Shown here: piece by piece, positions 17,712 to 26,403 of the stretch
Layout of the letters: each line of letters starts with the position of its first letter
Position numbering within the stretch: the first letter of the stretch is position 1
Assembly: GCA_002423205.1 (NCBI GenBank)
Contig: DIUZ01000002.1
Location: 1-64,000 of the forward strand
Reading direction: 5' to 3'
Length of the DNA: 64,000 bases
Source: Micavibrio sp. UBA6145
Lineage (GTDB): Bacteria > Pseudomonadota > Alphaproteobacteria > Micavibrionales > UBA1664
Notes under the pieces: model-generated
Told to the model about the DNA's origin: nothing
Seen by the model: only the letters and a program-made list of their open reading frames with translations
Database searches by the model: none
Position numbers and translations under genes: made by a program

Positions 17712-18251
17712 CTACCGGGAAACAGCCAGCCCGTCAATATTGGCGTTTTTAACCCCGATTTCCGCCGCCAGATCGTGCCAAAACGCCACATTCCATGACC
17801 GTCTGGCCCGGAACGACGTGGACGGCAGGATCCACACCTTGGTGGCCCCTATCATGTCCGGTTGCGGTCCGTAATGGCGGCCTTTGCCCATCACGGCCTC
17901 GCCCCCGGTCTTGCTGGTAAAGGCCAGGAACCGCGGCTGGCATTTCAGGATGCGCCGCCGCAATGCCTCCGCCGCCTGTTGACCCAGCGATCCCGGCAGC
18001 AACTCATCGTCGCTGCCCTGATCGTATTTGGCGATATCCGTAAGCCCGATTTTAAGATCGGTCAGCTTGGGGAATTCATGCGGCGCAAAGACATGGGGCG
18101 TAAGGCCGATGGCATGCAGCGTCGGCCAGAACAGGTTGGTCTTGTGCGCGTAATAGGCGCGTGCAGCGGCGGAGGCATGGCCGGGCGCAGTGCCGCAAAA
18201 CACGACGTCCAGACCCGGCTGCAATACATCCACCAATATTGTTTTCGGCAT
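17712..18251 (-). CDS. mug: Mismatch-specific uracil/thymine DNA glycosylase (Mug/TDG-like)
   Basis: 179 residues. The fold and motifs match family 2 uracil-DNA glycosylases: VVFCGTAPGHASA for the water/uracil-binding loop (where others have GINPG), YYAHKTNLFWPTLHAIG and the intercalation loop LPSTSFRARR. It should remove uracil or thymine opposite guanine. The Asn of the first loop is replaced by Ala (GTAPG), so the catalytic detail may differ from E. coli Mug. It precedes tRNA-Ser by 17 nt on the same strand. Confidence 0.85.
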   Translation of the reverse strand: MPKTILVDVLQPGLDVVFCGTAPGHASAAARAYYAHKTNLFWPTLHAIGLTPHVFAPHEFPKLTDLKIGLTDIAKYDQGSDDELLPGSLGQQAAEALRRRILKCQPRFLAFTSKTGGEAVMGKGRHYGPQPDMIGATKVWILPSTSFRARRSWNVAFWHDLAAEIGVKNANIDGLAVSR

Positions 18252-18273
18252 ATGGGTAATGTAAGGGCCTGCT

Positions 18274-19419
18274 CTAATGGTTCAAGACATCGCTATCCGG
18301 TTCGTCATCGGCGTCGTTATTGTCGCGTTCCCACCAGAAGTATTTCTGACCGTATTTATACCCGCGCGACAGATTGGGCATCAGGTCGTCGCCATTGCGG
18401 ATCTTGGCGGCAATTTCCCTGGCCGTCTGCTCCATCGTCACAAAACGTTCCGGCGCATCCGGATGGTCGCGCATTTCATGTATGGGCAGGCGCACATAAT
18501 CAAGCCCGTGTTCCGCCGCAAACCGTCGCCAGTACGCCGCCGCGATGCTGATATCATTACCTGCACGCGCGCTTAAGTACATGCCGACATAATCGGCCTC
18601 GCGCTCAAATTCGGTCTGAAAAAATTCGGCCAGCGTCATCTGCGCCAGCTTTTCGAAATGGGTCTCGAACCCCACCACGTCAAACGCATTGTCGGTCCAG
18701 TGCGCCAGTGTTGTGACCAGAACGCCGTTCACTTTCATTTTCTGTGTATGGTTCATGACGTTGTGTGCCAGTTCATGTCCCATGACGATCGCAAGATCGC
18801 GGTCATCGGCAAAATCCATCTGTCCCTGCGTCACATAAATGGCACGGCCATCCGTCCACGCATTCACATCGCGGTTCGCGGCCAGATACACAAGGCGGTA
18901 ACGGCAGATATCAATAAACGGCACCTCTACCGTCATCGGCTGGCCGTTGCGCAGCAGGCCATATGTCAGGCGTTCACCCACAACGCGTTTTTTCATCAGC
19001 GCACGGAAATGCCCGGCATTGCGCACCGGTTTGCCGTCCATGGTCAGCAGAATATCGCCGGGCCGTATACCCGCATCAAACGCATCGGTGCCGAACACCG
19101 CCTGTACCTGTGCATCACGGTTCAGCAATGCGCGTTCATACGCCACGCCCTGTAACTGTTTGGGAAGGTCGAAATCGCTGAGCACCGTAAAGCCCGGCGT
19201 TACCGTGCGGCGTGGGCAAAGCGGCGCATTGGCGATCATGATCGGCCCCGCCACATGCCACAGGCGTTTTTGCGCGGCCAGGTATTTGACCAGCACATCG
19301 CCGGTCTCATGGCGTATTTCATTCTCAAGCGACGAATACGGGGCCGACGGCATGTCGGTAACGGTATAGGCGCAGGCGCTGAAGACCAGCGCCACGCATG
19401 CGGCCAGAATTCCCCTCAT
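18274..19419 (-). CDS. M48-family metalloprotease lipoprotein with PDZ domain
   Basis: 381 residues. The lipobox is VFSAC (Cys16). A PDZ-like domain at about 103-165 contains AGIRPGDILLTMDGKPV. The M48 peptidase domain has the zinc motif His215-Glu216-x-x-His219 (MGHELAHN) and the third ligand region EREADYVG near 272-276. It is a periplasmic, membrane-tethered zinc protease, probably for quality control, in the style of Oma1/BepA relatives. The PDZ-before-M48 order is less common than M48-TPR. It ends 22 nt upstream of mug on the same strand. Confidence 0.9.
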   Translation of the reverse strand: MRGILAACVALVFSACAYTVTDMPSAPYSSLENEIRHETGDVLVKYLAAQKRLWHVAGPIMIANAPLCPRRTVTPGFTVLSDFDLPKQLQGVAYERALLNRDAQVQAVFGTDAFDAGIRPGDILLTMDGKPVRNAGHFRALMKKRVVGERLTYGLLRNGQPMTVEVPFIDICRYRLVYLAANRDVNAWTDGRAIYVTQGQMDFADDRDLAIVMGHELAHNVMNHTQKMKVNGVLVTTLAHWTDNAFDVVGFETHFEKLAQMTLAEFFQTEFEREADYVGMYLSARAGNDISIAAAYWRRFAAEHGLDYVRLPIHEMRDHPDAPERFVTMEQTAREIAAKIRNGDDLMPNLSRGYKYGQKYFWWERDNNDADDEPDSDVLNH

Positions 19420-19450
19420 AAACCTATGGTATGTGGTTTTGTGCCATACG

Positions 19451-19480
19451 AAAAGCCGCCCGCGTTTCGCACGGGCGGCT
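19451..19480 (-). terminator. Intrinsic terminator
   Basis: A 9-bp stem AGCCGCCCG/CGGGCGGCT (19454-19480) is followed by TTTTCG on the minus strand, 37 nt after the stop of the 82-residue gene and before the M48 gene. Confidence 0.75.
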
Positions 19481-19516
19481 GTTTCCGGCCCCGGGGGGCC
19501 GAAAATTCGTTAATGC

Positions 19517-19765
19517 TTAGTTCGGATTGCCGTCGGTCGCATCCTTGACACCGTCGCTGATGCGCTGGGCAGGGGTGCGGTCCTGAAGTTCGCGTGCGGC
19601 ATCATCCAGGCCCTGGCCATCGCCAAGTTTGGTGACGGCATCGCCGATTTTTTCGCCGCTGGTACGTGTATCCGGGGCATTGAGGATGCTGAACGCAACC
19701 ACGGCCAAAACGGCCAGAATCAGGGCACCAATAATGAAACGGGAATTGTTAGTCGTAATAGCCAT
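19517..19765 (-). CDS. Small single-pass membrane protein, unknown function
   Basis: 82 residues from ATG 19765, chosen for the strong GAGGAGGAAA ribosome binding site. One N-terminal helix (about 10-28, FIIGALILAVLAVVAFSIL) is followed by a soluble tail rich in Asp and Gly (GDAVTKLGDGQGLDDAARELQDRT). The tail resembles small coiled or YtxH-like envelope proteins, but I recognise no family. Confidence 0.75.
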   Translation of the reverse strand: MAITTNNSRFIIGALILAVLAVVAFSILNAPDTRTSGEKIGDAVTKLGDGQGLDDAARELQDRTPAQRISDGVKDATDGNPN

Positions 19766-19947
19766 AAGTTTCCTCCTCGAAGGCTGTTCCCATGACAAAC
19801 GTGTGGGCTTGAAAAAGGTTCCGCATATCCCTGAAAACCATCACCAGCCCATCCGACAGCCGGCATACGCTCGCCGCCGCCGTCGCTGACAAGTCTGGCC
19901 ATATGGGGAATGCGGCTTCCATGAAAAGCCGCGGTGTTTCATTGTAC

Positions 19948-19987
19948 AAAGAAATATGGGGAAAGGTTGTTGAAACCTTTCCCCATA
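19948..19987 (-). terminator. Strong intrinsic terminator of the DEAD-box helicase gene
   Basis: A perfect 14-bp stem (19955-19968 with 19974-19987, 5-nt loop) is followed by TTTCTTTG on the minus strand, 26 nt downstream of the helicase stop. Confidence 0.9.
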
Positions 19988-20013
19988 CAGGAAACTTTTT
20001 ACGTCAGCCAATA

Positions 20014-21873
20014 TCAGGCAGATTTTTTAAAACCTTTATTCGGACGTGCGCCGCCCGGTTTACGGTCTTTGCTGAAGAATTTCTTTTTCTTCTGTTGCCA
20101 GAATGCACCCTGCGGCTTGCGCTCATGCGCTGCGCCTTCGCGCGCCGGACGATCGGCATCCATCGAGAAACGCGCTTCGCCGCCAGCACCTTCAGTGTTG
20201 AAGTTGCGCTCAGGCATGTCGTGGTCAAACTTACGCGCATTGCCGTCACGTTCTTTGGCGTGGAAGGGCTTTTTCTTACCGAATTCACCGCGCGGCCCCT
20301 GGGGGGCGTTGCCGCGATTGTTGCCACGTTCTTCACGACGTTGTTTGAACGGACGCTCGCCACGTTCCATGCGGGCCGGGGGTGCGCTGTTGAAATCGCT
20401 GTCCGACATTGGCTGGTATGATTGCGATGCGCTCATCGGCGGATCGATCAGGTGCGACTTGTCGCGTTGCTGAAAGTCACGTTTCTGGCCGAAGTCACGC
20501 TTCTGCTGGAACGGACGCTCTGAACGTTCCGGACGTTCGCTGCGCTCGGCACGTGCCGGTTGCGATGCGCTCATCGGCGGATCAATCAGGTGCGCTTTAT
20601 CCTGGCGCGGCTGGAATTGACGATTTTCGAATGCGCTGTCTTCGCGCGGACGGAAATTGCGGTTCTTGTTGAAGCCGCCGCCATTGCCACCACGGTTACC
20701 ACCGTAATTGCTGCCGCCGCCGCTGCGTGAACCACTACGTTCCGGTTTTTGACCCGGGTTCAGGATGCGCTGAATGGCATTCCATTTACCGCGCTCGGAC
20801 GGCATCAGGAATGACAGGGCGCGACCTTCCTGACCGTTACGGCCGGTACGGCCGATGCGGTGGACGTAATCTTCCGCAACTTGCGGCAGATCATAGTTGA
20901 TGACGTGTTCGATATGCGGAACGTCCAGACCACGGGCGGCGACATCGGTCGCGACCATGATGCGGGTTTTCTTGGCACGGAAACCGGCAATCGCGCGGTC
21001 GCGCTTGTTCTGCGTCAGGCCACCGTGAATGACGTCAACCGAGTGACCGTCATCATCAAGACGTTTCATCATACGGTCTGCGCCGTGCTTGGTTTTGATG
21101 AAAAGAATGATCGAACCCTGGCGGTTATACAGTTCGTCCGTCAGGACCTGGTAACGACCGCTTTCATTGGTTTCGACATGTTCATGAACGATGTTCGCGG
21201 CAGACGTGCGTTCCGGTTCAATCGTAACGCGGATCGGGTCTTTCATGTATGTATGCGTGAACGCGATGATTTCTTTCGGGAACGTGGCCGAGAACATCAG
21301 CGTCTGGCGGTCTTTGGCCGGCATGCACTTGATGACTTCGTTGATCTGCGGCGTGAAACCCATGTCCAGCATGCGGTCAGCTTCGTCGAGAACCAGCATG
21401 TTCACAGTCGCGAACAAATTGGAACGGCTGCGAAGGTGGTCGTTGATACGACCCGGCGTGCCGATGATCAGGCGCGGACGGCCTGCGATCTGTGCGCGCT
21501 GGCGGCCCATGGACTCGCCGCCGATCAGAAGGGCGGTTTTAATCGTGTTGTTCTGGTGCATCATCTGGCGTGCAACGACCAAAATCTGTGATGCCAGTTC
21601 GCGTGTCGGCGTCATGATCAGGGCCGATGCATGCATGTCCGTCATCAGACGGGCGAGGATCGGGATAATGAACGCGCCGGTTTTGCCGGTGCCCGTTTGT
21701 GCCGAACCCAGGACGTCTTTGCCCTTCATCGCGGCCGGAATGGCCTGCGCCTGAACAGGGGTCGGGCTGGTGTATTTCATGTGCTCGAGGCTTTTGAGCA
21801 AAGCGTGCGGCAGGTTGAACGCTTCAAAGCCGTTGACGGCATCAGCGGAAGGCAGGGTGGATTCAATAGTCAT
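20014..21873 (-). CDS. DEAD-box ATP-dependent RNA helicase, RhlE-like
   Basis: 619 residues. The helicase core covers about 14-372: Q-motif PTPVQAQAIP, motif I AQTGTGKT (58-65), DEAD (163-166), SAT (195-197) and HRIGRTGR (338-345). The last ~245 residues are a disordered, Arg/Gly/Asn-rich RNA-binding tail with FRPRED-, RERP- and KRD-type repeats. It contains two copies of the segment LIDPPMSASQ, 46 residues apart (about 426-438 and 472-484). It remodels structured RNA, for example in ribosome assembly or cold adaptation. The gene has a long untranslated leader with a hairpin at 21909-21929. Confidence 0.93.
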   Translation of the reverse strand: MTIESTLPSADAVNGFEAFNLPHALLKSLEHMKYTSPTPVQAQAIPAAMKGKDVLGSAQTGTGKTGAFIIPILARLMTDMHASALIMTPTRELASQILVVARQMMHQNNTIKTALLIGGESMGRQRAQIAGRPRLIIGTPGRINDHLRSRSNLFATVNMLVLDEADRMLDMGFTPQINEVIKCMPAKDRQTLMFSATFPKEIIAFTHTYMKDPIRVTIEPERTSAANIVHEHVETNESGRYQVLTDELYNRQGSIILFIKTKHGADRMMKRLDDDGHSVDVIHGGLTQNKRDRAIAGFRAKKTRIMVATDVAARGLDVPHIEHVINYDLPQVAEDYVHRIGRTGRNGQEGRALSFLMPSERGKWNAIQRILNPGQKPERSGSRSGGGSNYGGNRGGNGGGFNKNRNFRPREDSAFENRQFQPRQDKAHLIDPPMSASQPARAERSERPERSERPFQQKRDFGQKRDFQQRDKSHLIDPPMSASQSYQPMSDSDFNSAPPARMERGERPFKQRREERGNNRGNAPQGPRGEFGKKKPFHAKERDGNARKFDHDMPERNFNTEGAGGEARFSMDADRPAREGAAHERKPQGAFWQQKKKKFFSKDRKPGGARPNKGFKKSA

Positions 21874-22239
21874 AGTAATTGTATTCCTTGGATAATAAAC
21901 GTTAACGCCTCTTTGCGTTGTGCAAAGAGTGCGGAGTTGCAGCCGGGTGACCGGGAACTCTTCGATGAATAAATCGGAAGAAAAGTCGCCGCTCGCGGGA
22001 ATGTGCTTACGTTCAGAGCAACCTTAAGAGGCTGGATAAACGTGCCCGCTTCAGAACAGATTTCGTTCGGTGGCGGATTGAAAGGCAAAAGCCCATAAAA
22101 ACCAAATGCGGGGGATATATGGCATAGATTGGGGAAACAAGTCAAATCTATTCATTTAATTCCATGTTTTGTACCCGACTTGTAACTCAATCAAAAACGG
22201 TATTTATTGAATAATAACAAACAAAACAGGGGTATAGTC
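21874..22239. promoter_or_regulatory. 366-nt divergent leader region with a hairpin before the helicase gene
   Basis: No convincing gene. An 8-bp hairpin CTCTTTGC/GCAAAGAG (21909-21929, 5-nt loop) lies 35 nt upstream of the helicase ATG, inside its expected 5' leader. The right half is AT-rich and should hold the promoter of the gene at 22240. Long structured leaders are common for cold-regulated DEAD-box genes; that use here is inference. Confidence 0.45.
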
Positions 22240-23058
22240 ATGACGTTCGTGCCTGCTAAAGCTGTCGATAGAATTAAAACAGCAATGAAGAAGTTTCAGC
22301 CCATTGTTGCTGCTGCAAAAGCAAAGGACGTCAACGAGTCAGATACCGTTACCATCATTACAGACATGCTGGAATGTGTATTCGGGTTTGATAAATTTAA
22401 AGAGATTACTTCTGAGCACGCCATCCGGGGCACTTTTTGTGATCTGGCGGTAGAGATTGATGGTGATCTTTCCTTCCTTATTGAAATCAAAGCCATCGGC
22501 CTTGAGTTAAAAGATCAGCATGTCAAACAAGCAGTAGATTACGCATCTAATAAGGGCGCTGACTGGGTTATTCTTACCAACGCCGTAGAGTGGCGCATTT
22601 ATAAAGTCATCTTTGGCAAGCCTATTGATGCAGAGTTGACTGAGACACTGCACACACTGGAGTTTTCTCCAAAAAATGCAGAGCATCTTCAGAACTGGTG
22701 CCTGTTGGCTAAAGAAGGCATGAAAAAAGACAATCTTGAAAAACACTACACCGTGAAGCAGCTTTTAAACCGTTTCACCGTAGGTGCTGTTTTGCTCAGC
22801 GATCCTGTCGTAAATGTAGTGAAAAGAGAGTTAAAACGACTTTCTGCAGACATCAAAGTAACTGAAGATGATGTGCGTGAGCTGTTGCAAAACGAGGTAA
22901 TTAAGCGGGAAGTCTTTGAAGGTGAAAAAGCGGCTAAAGCAAGTAAACTTGTCGCAAGATCTGAAAGCAAATCGCTTCGCAAAGTAAAAGAAGGCGCACA
23001 AAAGAATGCGACTGTAAATGAAGCGATCGCAGTCGTTAAAGCGGCTATTTCCGCTTAA
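22240..23058 (+). CDS. Orphan HsdR N-terminal-type nuclease domain protein
   Basis: 272 residues from ATG 22240, with AGGGG 8 nt ahead; a TTG at 22207 also opens the frame. Residues about 30-150 match the type I restriction enzyme R-subunit N-terminal nuclease domain: Asp68 in GTFCDLAVE, Glu82 and Lys84 in IEIK, then Gln97 (VKQAVDYA) and [12 protein letters not shown]. That is a complete PD-(D/E)xK core. There is no helicase, and no HsdM or HsdS gene beside it. The C-terminal 100 residues are helical and Lys-rich. The gene is clearly more AT-rich than its neighbours and overlaps rimO tail-to-tail by 4 nt. Probably acquired; its target is unknown. Confidence 0.75.
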   Translation: MTFVPAKAVDRIKTAMKKFQPIVAAAKAKDVNESDTVTIITDMLECVFGFDKFKEITSEHAIRGTFCDLAVEIDGDLSFLIEIKAIGLELKDQHVKQAVDYASNKGADWVILTNAVEWRIYKVIFGKPIDAELTETLHTLEFSPKNAEHLQNWCLLAKEGMKKDNLEKHYTVKQLLNRFTVGAVLLSDPVVNVVKRELKRLSADIKVTEDDVRELLQNEVIKREVFEGEKAAKASKLVARSESKSLRKVKEGAQKNATVNEAIAVVKAAISA

Positions 23059-24410
23059 GCCGGAGCCCCATAAAGATCGTATTCATCCGCGTCTTCAACC
23101 AGCACAGGAATGATATCGCCGGCTTTGATTTCTGCCGGTACATCGCGCAGGTATACGGCGCCGTCGATTTCGGGCGCGTCGCCTTGTGAGCGGCCATTTG
23201 CGCCGCCTTCGCCGTCGACTTCGTCGATGATGACGGGAATGGTTTTGCCGATCTTGGTCATCATGCGCTTGAGCGAGATTTCCTGCTGCACGGCCATCAG
23301 GCGCGTCCAGCGGTCGTCTTTCACATCCTGCGGCACTTCCGGCAGGCCCAGGTCTTCCGACGTGGCACCGTCAACCGGTTCGTATTTGAAACAACCAACG
23401 CGGTCGATCTGCGCCTCGACCAGCCAGTCGAGCAGGAACTGGAAATCCTCTTCCGTCTCGCCGGGGAAACCGACGATGAAGGATGAGCGGATGGTCAGCT
23501 CGGGGCAGATGTCGCGCCATGCCTTGATGCGGTCCAGGGTCTTGGCCTGCATCGCCGGGCGTTTCATGTTTTTCAAAACATTCGGTGCCGCGTGCTGGAA
23601 CGGGATGTCGAGATAGGGAAGAATTTTTCCCTCCGCCATCAGCTTGATCGCGTCATCGACATGCGGATACGGGTACACGTAATGCATGCGTACCCAGATG
23701 CCGAGTGTGCCCAGCGCTTCGGCCAGGTCGAAAAACTTGGCCTTGATCTTTTTGCCCTTGAACTGGCTTTCAGCATATTTGATGTCGAGGCCGTACGCCG
23801 AGGTGTCCTGCGAAATAACCAGCAGTTCTTTTACGCCGGCTTTCACCAGGTTTTCGGCTTCATACATGATATGCGCCGCCGGACGCGACACGAGATCGCC
23901 GCGCAGTTTTGGAATAATGCAGAACGTGCAGCGGTTGTTGCAGCCCTCGGAAATTTTTAAGTACGCGTAATGACGCGGCGTCAGTTTCAGTCCCGCTTCC
24001 GGGACCAGATCGATAAACGGCTCATGCACCGGTGCCACGATGTCGTGGACGGCCTCGATCACGCTTTCATACTGGTGCGGGCCGGTGACGGCGTGCACCT
24101 TCGGGTGCACGGCGCGGATTTTCTCCGGCTCTGCGCCCATACAGCCGGTGACGATGACCTTGCCGTTCGCGGCCATGGCTTCGCCGATCGTGTCCAGCGA
24201 CTCTTTCTGCGCGCTTTCAAGGAAGCCGCAGGTGTTGACGATAACGACATCCGCGCCCTCGTAAGAACCCGAAAGTTCATACCCTTCCGACCGCAGCTTG
24301 GTGATGATGCGCTCACTATCCACCAGTGCCTTGGGGCAGCCGAGCGAGACAACCCCGACTTTAGGGGCGGGTTTGAGCGCTTTGGGAAGCTTTTTGGCGG
24401 TCTGTTTCAT
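23055..24410 (-). CDS. rimO: Ribosomal protein S12 methylthiotransferase RimO
   Basis: 451 residues from ATG 24410, with AAGGA ahead. The MTTase N-terminal domain carries Cys25, Cys61 and Cys90 for the auxiliary cluster ([29 protein letters not shown]). The radical-SAM motif is CNNRCTFC, with Cys157, Cys161 and Cys164, and a TRAM domain closes the protein. It methylthiolates the conserved aspartate of ribosomal protein S12. The sequence [12 protein letters not shown] separates RimO from MiaB. It starts 24 nt from the divergent methyltransferase gene. Confidence 0.96.
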   Translation of the reverse strand: MKQTAKKLPKALKPAPKVGVVSLGCPKALVDSERIITKLRSEGYELSGSYEGADVVIVNTCGFLESAQKESLDTIGEAMAANGKVIVTGCMGAEPEKIRAVHPKVHAVTGPHQYESVIEAVHDIVAPVHEPFIDLVPEAGLKLTPRHYAYLKISEGCNNRCTFCIIPKLRGDLVSRPAAHIMYEAENLVKAGVKELLVISQDTSAYGLDIKYAESQFKGKKIKAKFFDLAEALGTLGIWVRMHYVYPYPHVDDAIKLMAEGKILPYLDIPFQHAAPNVLKNMKRPAMQAKTLDRIKAWRDICPELTIRSSFIVGFPGETEEDFQFLLDWLVEAQIDRVGCFKYEPVDGATSEDLGLPEVPQDVKDDRWTRLMAVQQEISLKRMMTKIGKTIPVIIDEVDGEGGANGRSQGDAPEIDGAVYLRDVPAEIKAGDIIPVLVEDADEYDLYGAPA

Positions 24411-24433
24411 GGCCGTCCTTGTATCAAATTGCG

Positions 24434-24934
24434 ATGCCAATTACAAATAACCGTATGCAAGCATTTATTATGATTAGCGGAATCGCCATAATCGGGCTTT
24501 TGTACTGGTATGGGCAGCGTTTGCGCATCATGCCGGTGCCAACCCTGCCTGCCGCCCGCCGCAAGGCGCTGGCCATGATGCCCCGTGACGCAAAGCTGGT
24601 GGTTGAACTGGGCGCGGGCTGGGGCGGTATGACCCGCCGTATCCGCAAAGCCCTGCCCAATGCCACTGTTATCGCCTATGAACGCTCGCTCATCCCGTGG
24701 GCGGTCAGCCGCGTGTCCGGGCCGGTGCACCGCGGCGATTTGTTTGCCGCCGACCTCACCAATGCCGATGTCGTGTTCTGTTACCTCTCGCCGTGGCACA
24801 TGGCCCGGCTTGCCCCGAAATTTGCGGCAGAACTCAAAAACGGCGCGAGTGTGATATCCGTCGCATTCCCGTTGCCCGACTTCGCACCGGACGCTGCCGA
24901 CGACCCGGTCTATCTTTACCGGTACCGCAAATAA
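24434..24934 (+). CDS. Membrane-anchored class I SAM-dependent methyltransferase-like protein
   Basis: 166 residues from ATG 24434; a start at 24455 or 24470 is equally possible because no clear ribosome binding site is seen. One N-terminal helix ([17 protein letters not shown]) is followed by a Rossmann-type domain with the SAM motif [10 protein letters not shown] and an acidic strand end (ERS). It is shorter than usual (about 120 residues of domain), as in small membrane-linked methyltransferases. The substrate is unknown. It is divergent from rimO. Confidence 0.7.
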   Translation: MPITNNRMQAFIMISGIAIIGLLYWYGQRLRIMPVPTLPAARRKALAMMPRDAKLVVELGAGWGGMTRRIRKALPNATVIAYERSLIPWAVSRVSGPVHRGDLFAADLTNADVVFCYLSPWHMARLAPKFAAELKNGASVISVAFPLPDFAPDAADDPVYLYRYRK

Positions 24935-24950
24935 GCGCATCATTTCGGGC

Positions 24951-25583
24951 ATGACATTGGATGCCCTGATCACCCTGTTTTTTGGTGTCGCCGTACTCGC
25001 GGCCAAGCCCGGCCCCGGCATGATGACCGTAGCCAGCAAAGCGATGGGGGAGGGACTGCCCAGCGTCATCTCCTTCATGGTCGGCACCAATCTGGTCAAG
25101 ATCATGTTCTTTGCACTGGTCGTGCTCGGCTACAGCTTCCTGCCCGAAAACATGTTGTTCCTGTCGATTGTGCTGAAGGCGGTGACGGCGGCCTATCTCA
25201 TCTGGCTGGGCGTAAAAGGCCTGCAAAAACTCGACCCCGATGCCAAGGCAAACGAAGTGATCGCCCGCAAACACGGCTTCACCGAAAATTTCGCCGCCGG
25301 TTTCATGCTCACGGTCGCCAACCCGTTCGACATCCTGTTTTTCGCGGGCGTGCTGCCGACCATCATGACGGTGGGTGCGGTCACGCCGATGACATTCGCC
25401 ATCTGCGCTTTTGTCATCGTGCTGGCGGATGCGCTGGTCGCGCTGTCCTATGCCGTGCCCATTGCGCTCTCGCGCAACTTCCTGTCCCGCACATCGATGC
25501 GCAAGCTGAACATCGTGTCCTGCGCCGCGCTTATTCTGGTCGGTCTGTATATCGGCTATTCCGCCATGCCCACGAGGTTTTAA
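24951..25583 (+). CDS. LysE/RhtB-family amino-acid exporter
   Basis: 210 residues with five to six membrane segments. The N-terminus FFGVAVLAAKPGPGMMTV has the PGP motif of LysE/RhtB exporters, and later segments (WLGVKGLQKL, NPFDILFFAGVLP) match the family. It probably exports amino acids or related small molecules. It starts 16 nt after the preceding gene and ends 1 nt before purU, so they are likely one transcript. Confidence 0.9.
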   Translation: MTLDALITLFFGVAVLAAKPGPGMMTVASKAMGEGLPSVISFMVGTNLVKIMFFALVVLGYSFLPENMLFLSIVLKAVTAAYLIWLGVKGLQKLDPDAKANEVIARKHGFTENFAAGFMLTVANPFDILFFAGVLPTIMTVGAVTPMTFAICAFVIVLADALVALSYAVPIALSRNFLSRTSMRKLNIVSCAALILVGLYIGYSAMPTRF

Positions 25584-25584
25584 A

Positions 25585-26403
25585 ATGACGCGCCATATCC
25601 TCAAACTCTCATGCCCTGATAAACCCGGCATCGTTGCCGCCGTGTCCGGCTATTTCTTCGAGCGCGGCGCGAATATTGCCAGCTCCGCCCAGTACGAAGA
25701 CGCTGATACAAGATGTTTCTTCCTGCGGATGACGCTGGATTCCGATGCAGCCGACTTGAAAGCCGGGTTTGAACCCATCGCCCGTAAATTCGGTATGGAC
25801 TGGTCCCTGCGCCGCGAAGCCGACCGCCCGCGTGTCCTTATCCTTGTGTCAAAGGCGGGTCACTGCCTGGCCGATCTGCTCTACCGCAAATCTGTCGGTG
25901 ATCTGCCCGCCGATATCGTCGCGATTGCCGGTAACCACACGCGCGACAAACTCGAAATCCGCGATCTGCTCGACGTGCCGTTTCATCATGTCGCGGCAAA
26001 GGACGAAGCCGCGCTGCATAAACTTGTCGCCGACACAAACGCCGATCTCATCGTCCTCGCACGGTATATGCAGGTGCTCTCCAACGATTTCTGCGCCCGG
26101 TATGCGGGCCGCATCATCAATATCCACCATTCTTTCCTGCCGGGGTTCAAGGGCGCGAAACCTTACCATCAGGCGCATGACCGCGGTGTCAAACTGATCG
26201 GCGCAACCGCCCATTACGTCACCGCCGACCTCGATGAAGGCCCGATCATTGAACAGGATGTCGAACGCATCACCCACGCCGACACACCCGAAGACATGGT
26301 CGCCAAGGGCCGTGACATTGAACGCCGCGTGCTGACACGCGCCGTCACCCTGCATACGCAGGACCGCGTGATGCTCGCGGGCAAGAAAACGATTATCCTT
26401 TAG
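25585..26403 (+). CDS. purU: Formyltetrahydrofolate deformylase PurU
   Basis: 272 residues. An N-terminal ACT domain (about 1-80, LSCPDKPGIVAAVSGYFFERG) precedes a formyltransferase-type hydrolase domain with NIHHSFLPGFKGAKPYHQA and the catalytic-region Asp in TADLDEGPIIEQD. It hydrolyses 10-formyl-THF to formate and THF, feeding formate to PurT and balancing one-carbon pools. Its end overlaps the mutS end by 11 nt in convergent orientation. Confidence 0.96.
   Translation: MTRHILKLSCPDKPGIVAAVSGYFFERGANIASSAQYEDADTRCFFLRMTLDSDAADLKAGFEPIARKFGMDWSLRREADRPRVLILVSKAGHCLADLLYRKSVGDLPADIVAIAGNHTRDKLEIRDLLDVPFHHVAAKDEAALHKLVADTNADLIVLARYMQVLSNDFCARYAGRIINIHHSFLPGFKGAKPYHQAHDRGVKLIGATAHYVTADLDEGPIIEQDVERITHADTPEDMVAKGRDIERRVLTRAVTLHTQDRVMLAGKKTIIL

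Noticed and set aside
19749..19949. Minus-strand open frame upstream of the 82-residue membrane protein
   Set aside because: It overlaps the start of the better-supported gene in another frame, lacks a ribosome binding site and has no family features.
21870..22145. Minus-strand open frame of 91 codons in the helicase leader
   Set aside because: Composition is unlike nearby genes and it overlaps the leader hairpin and the helicase start region.
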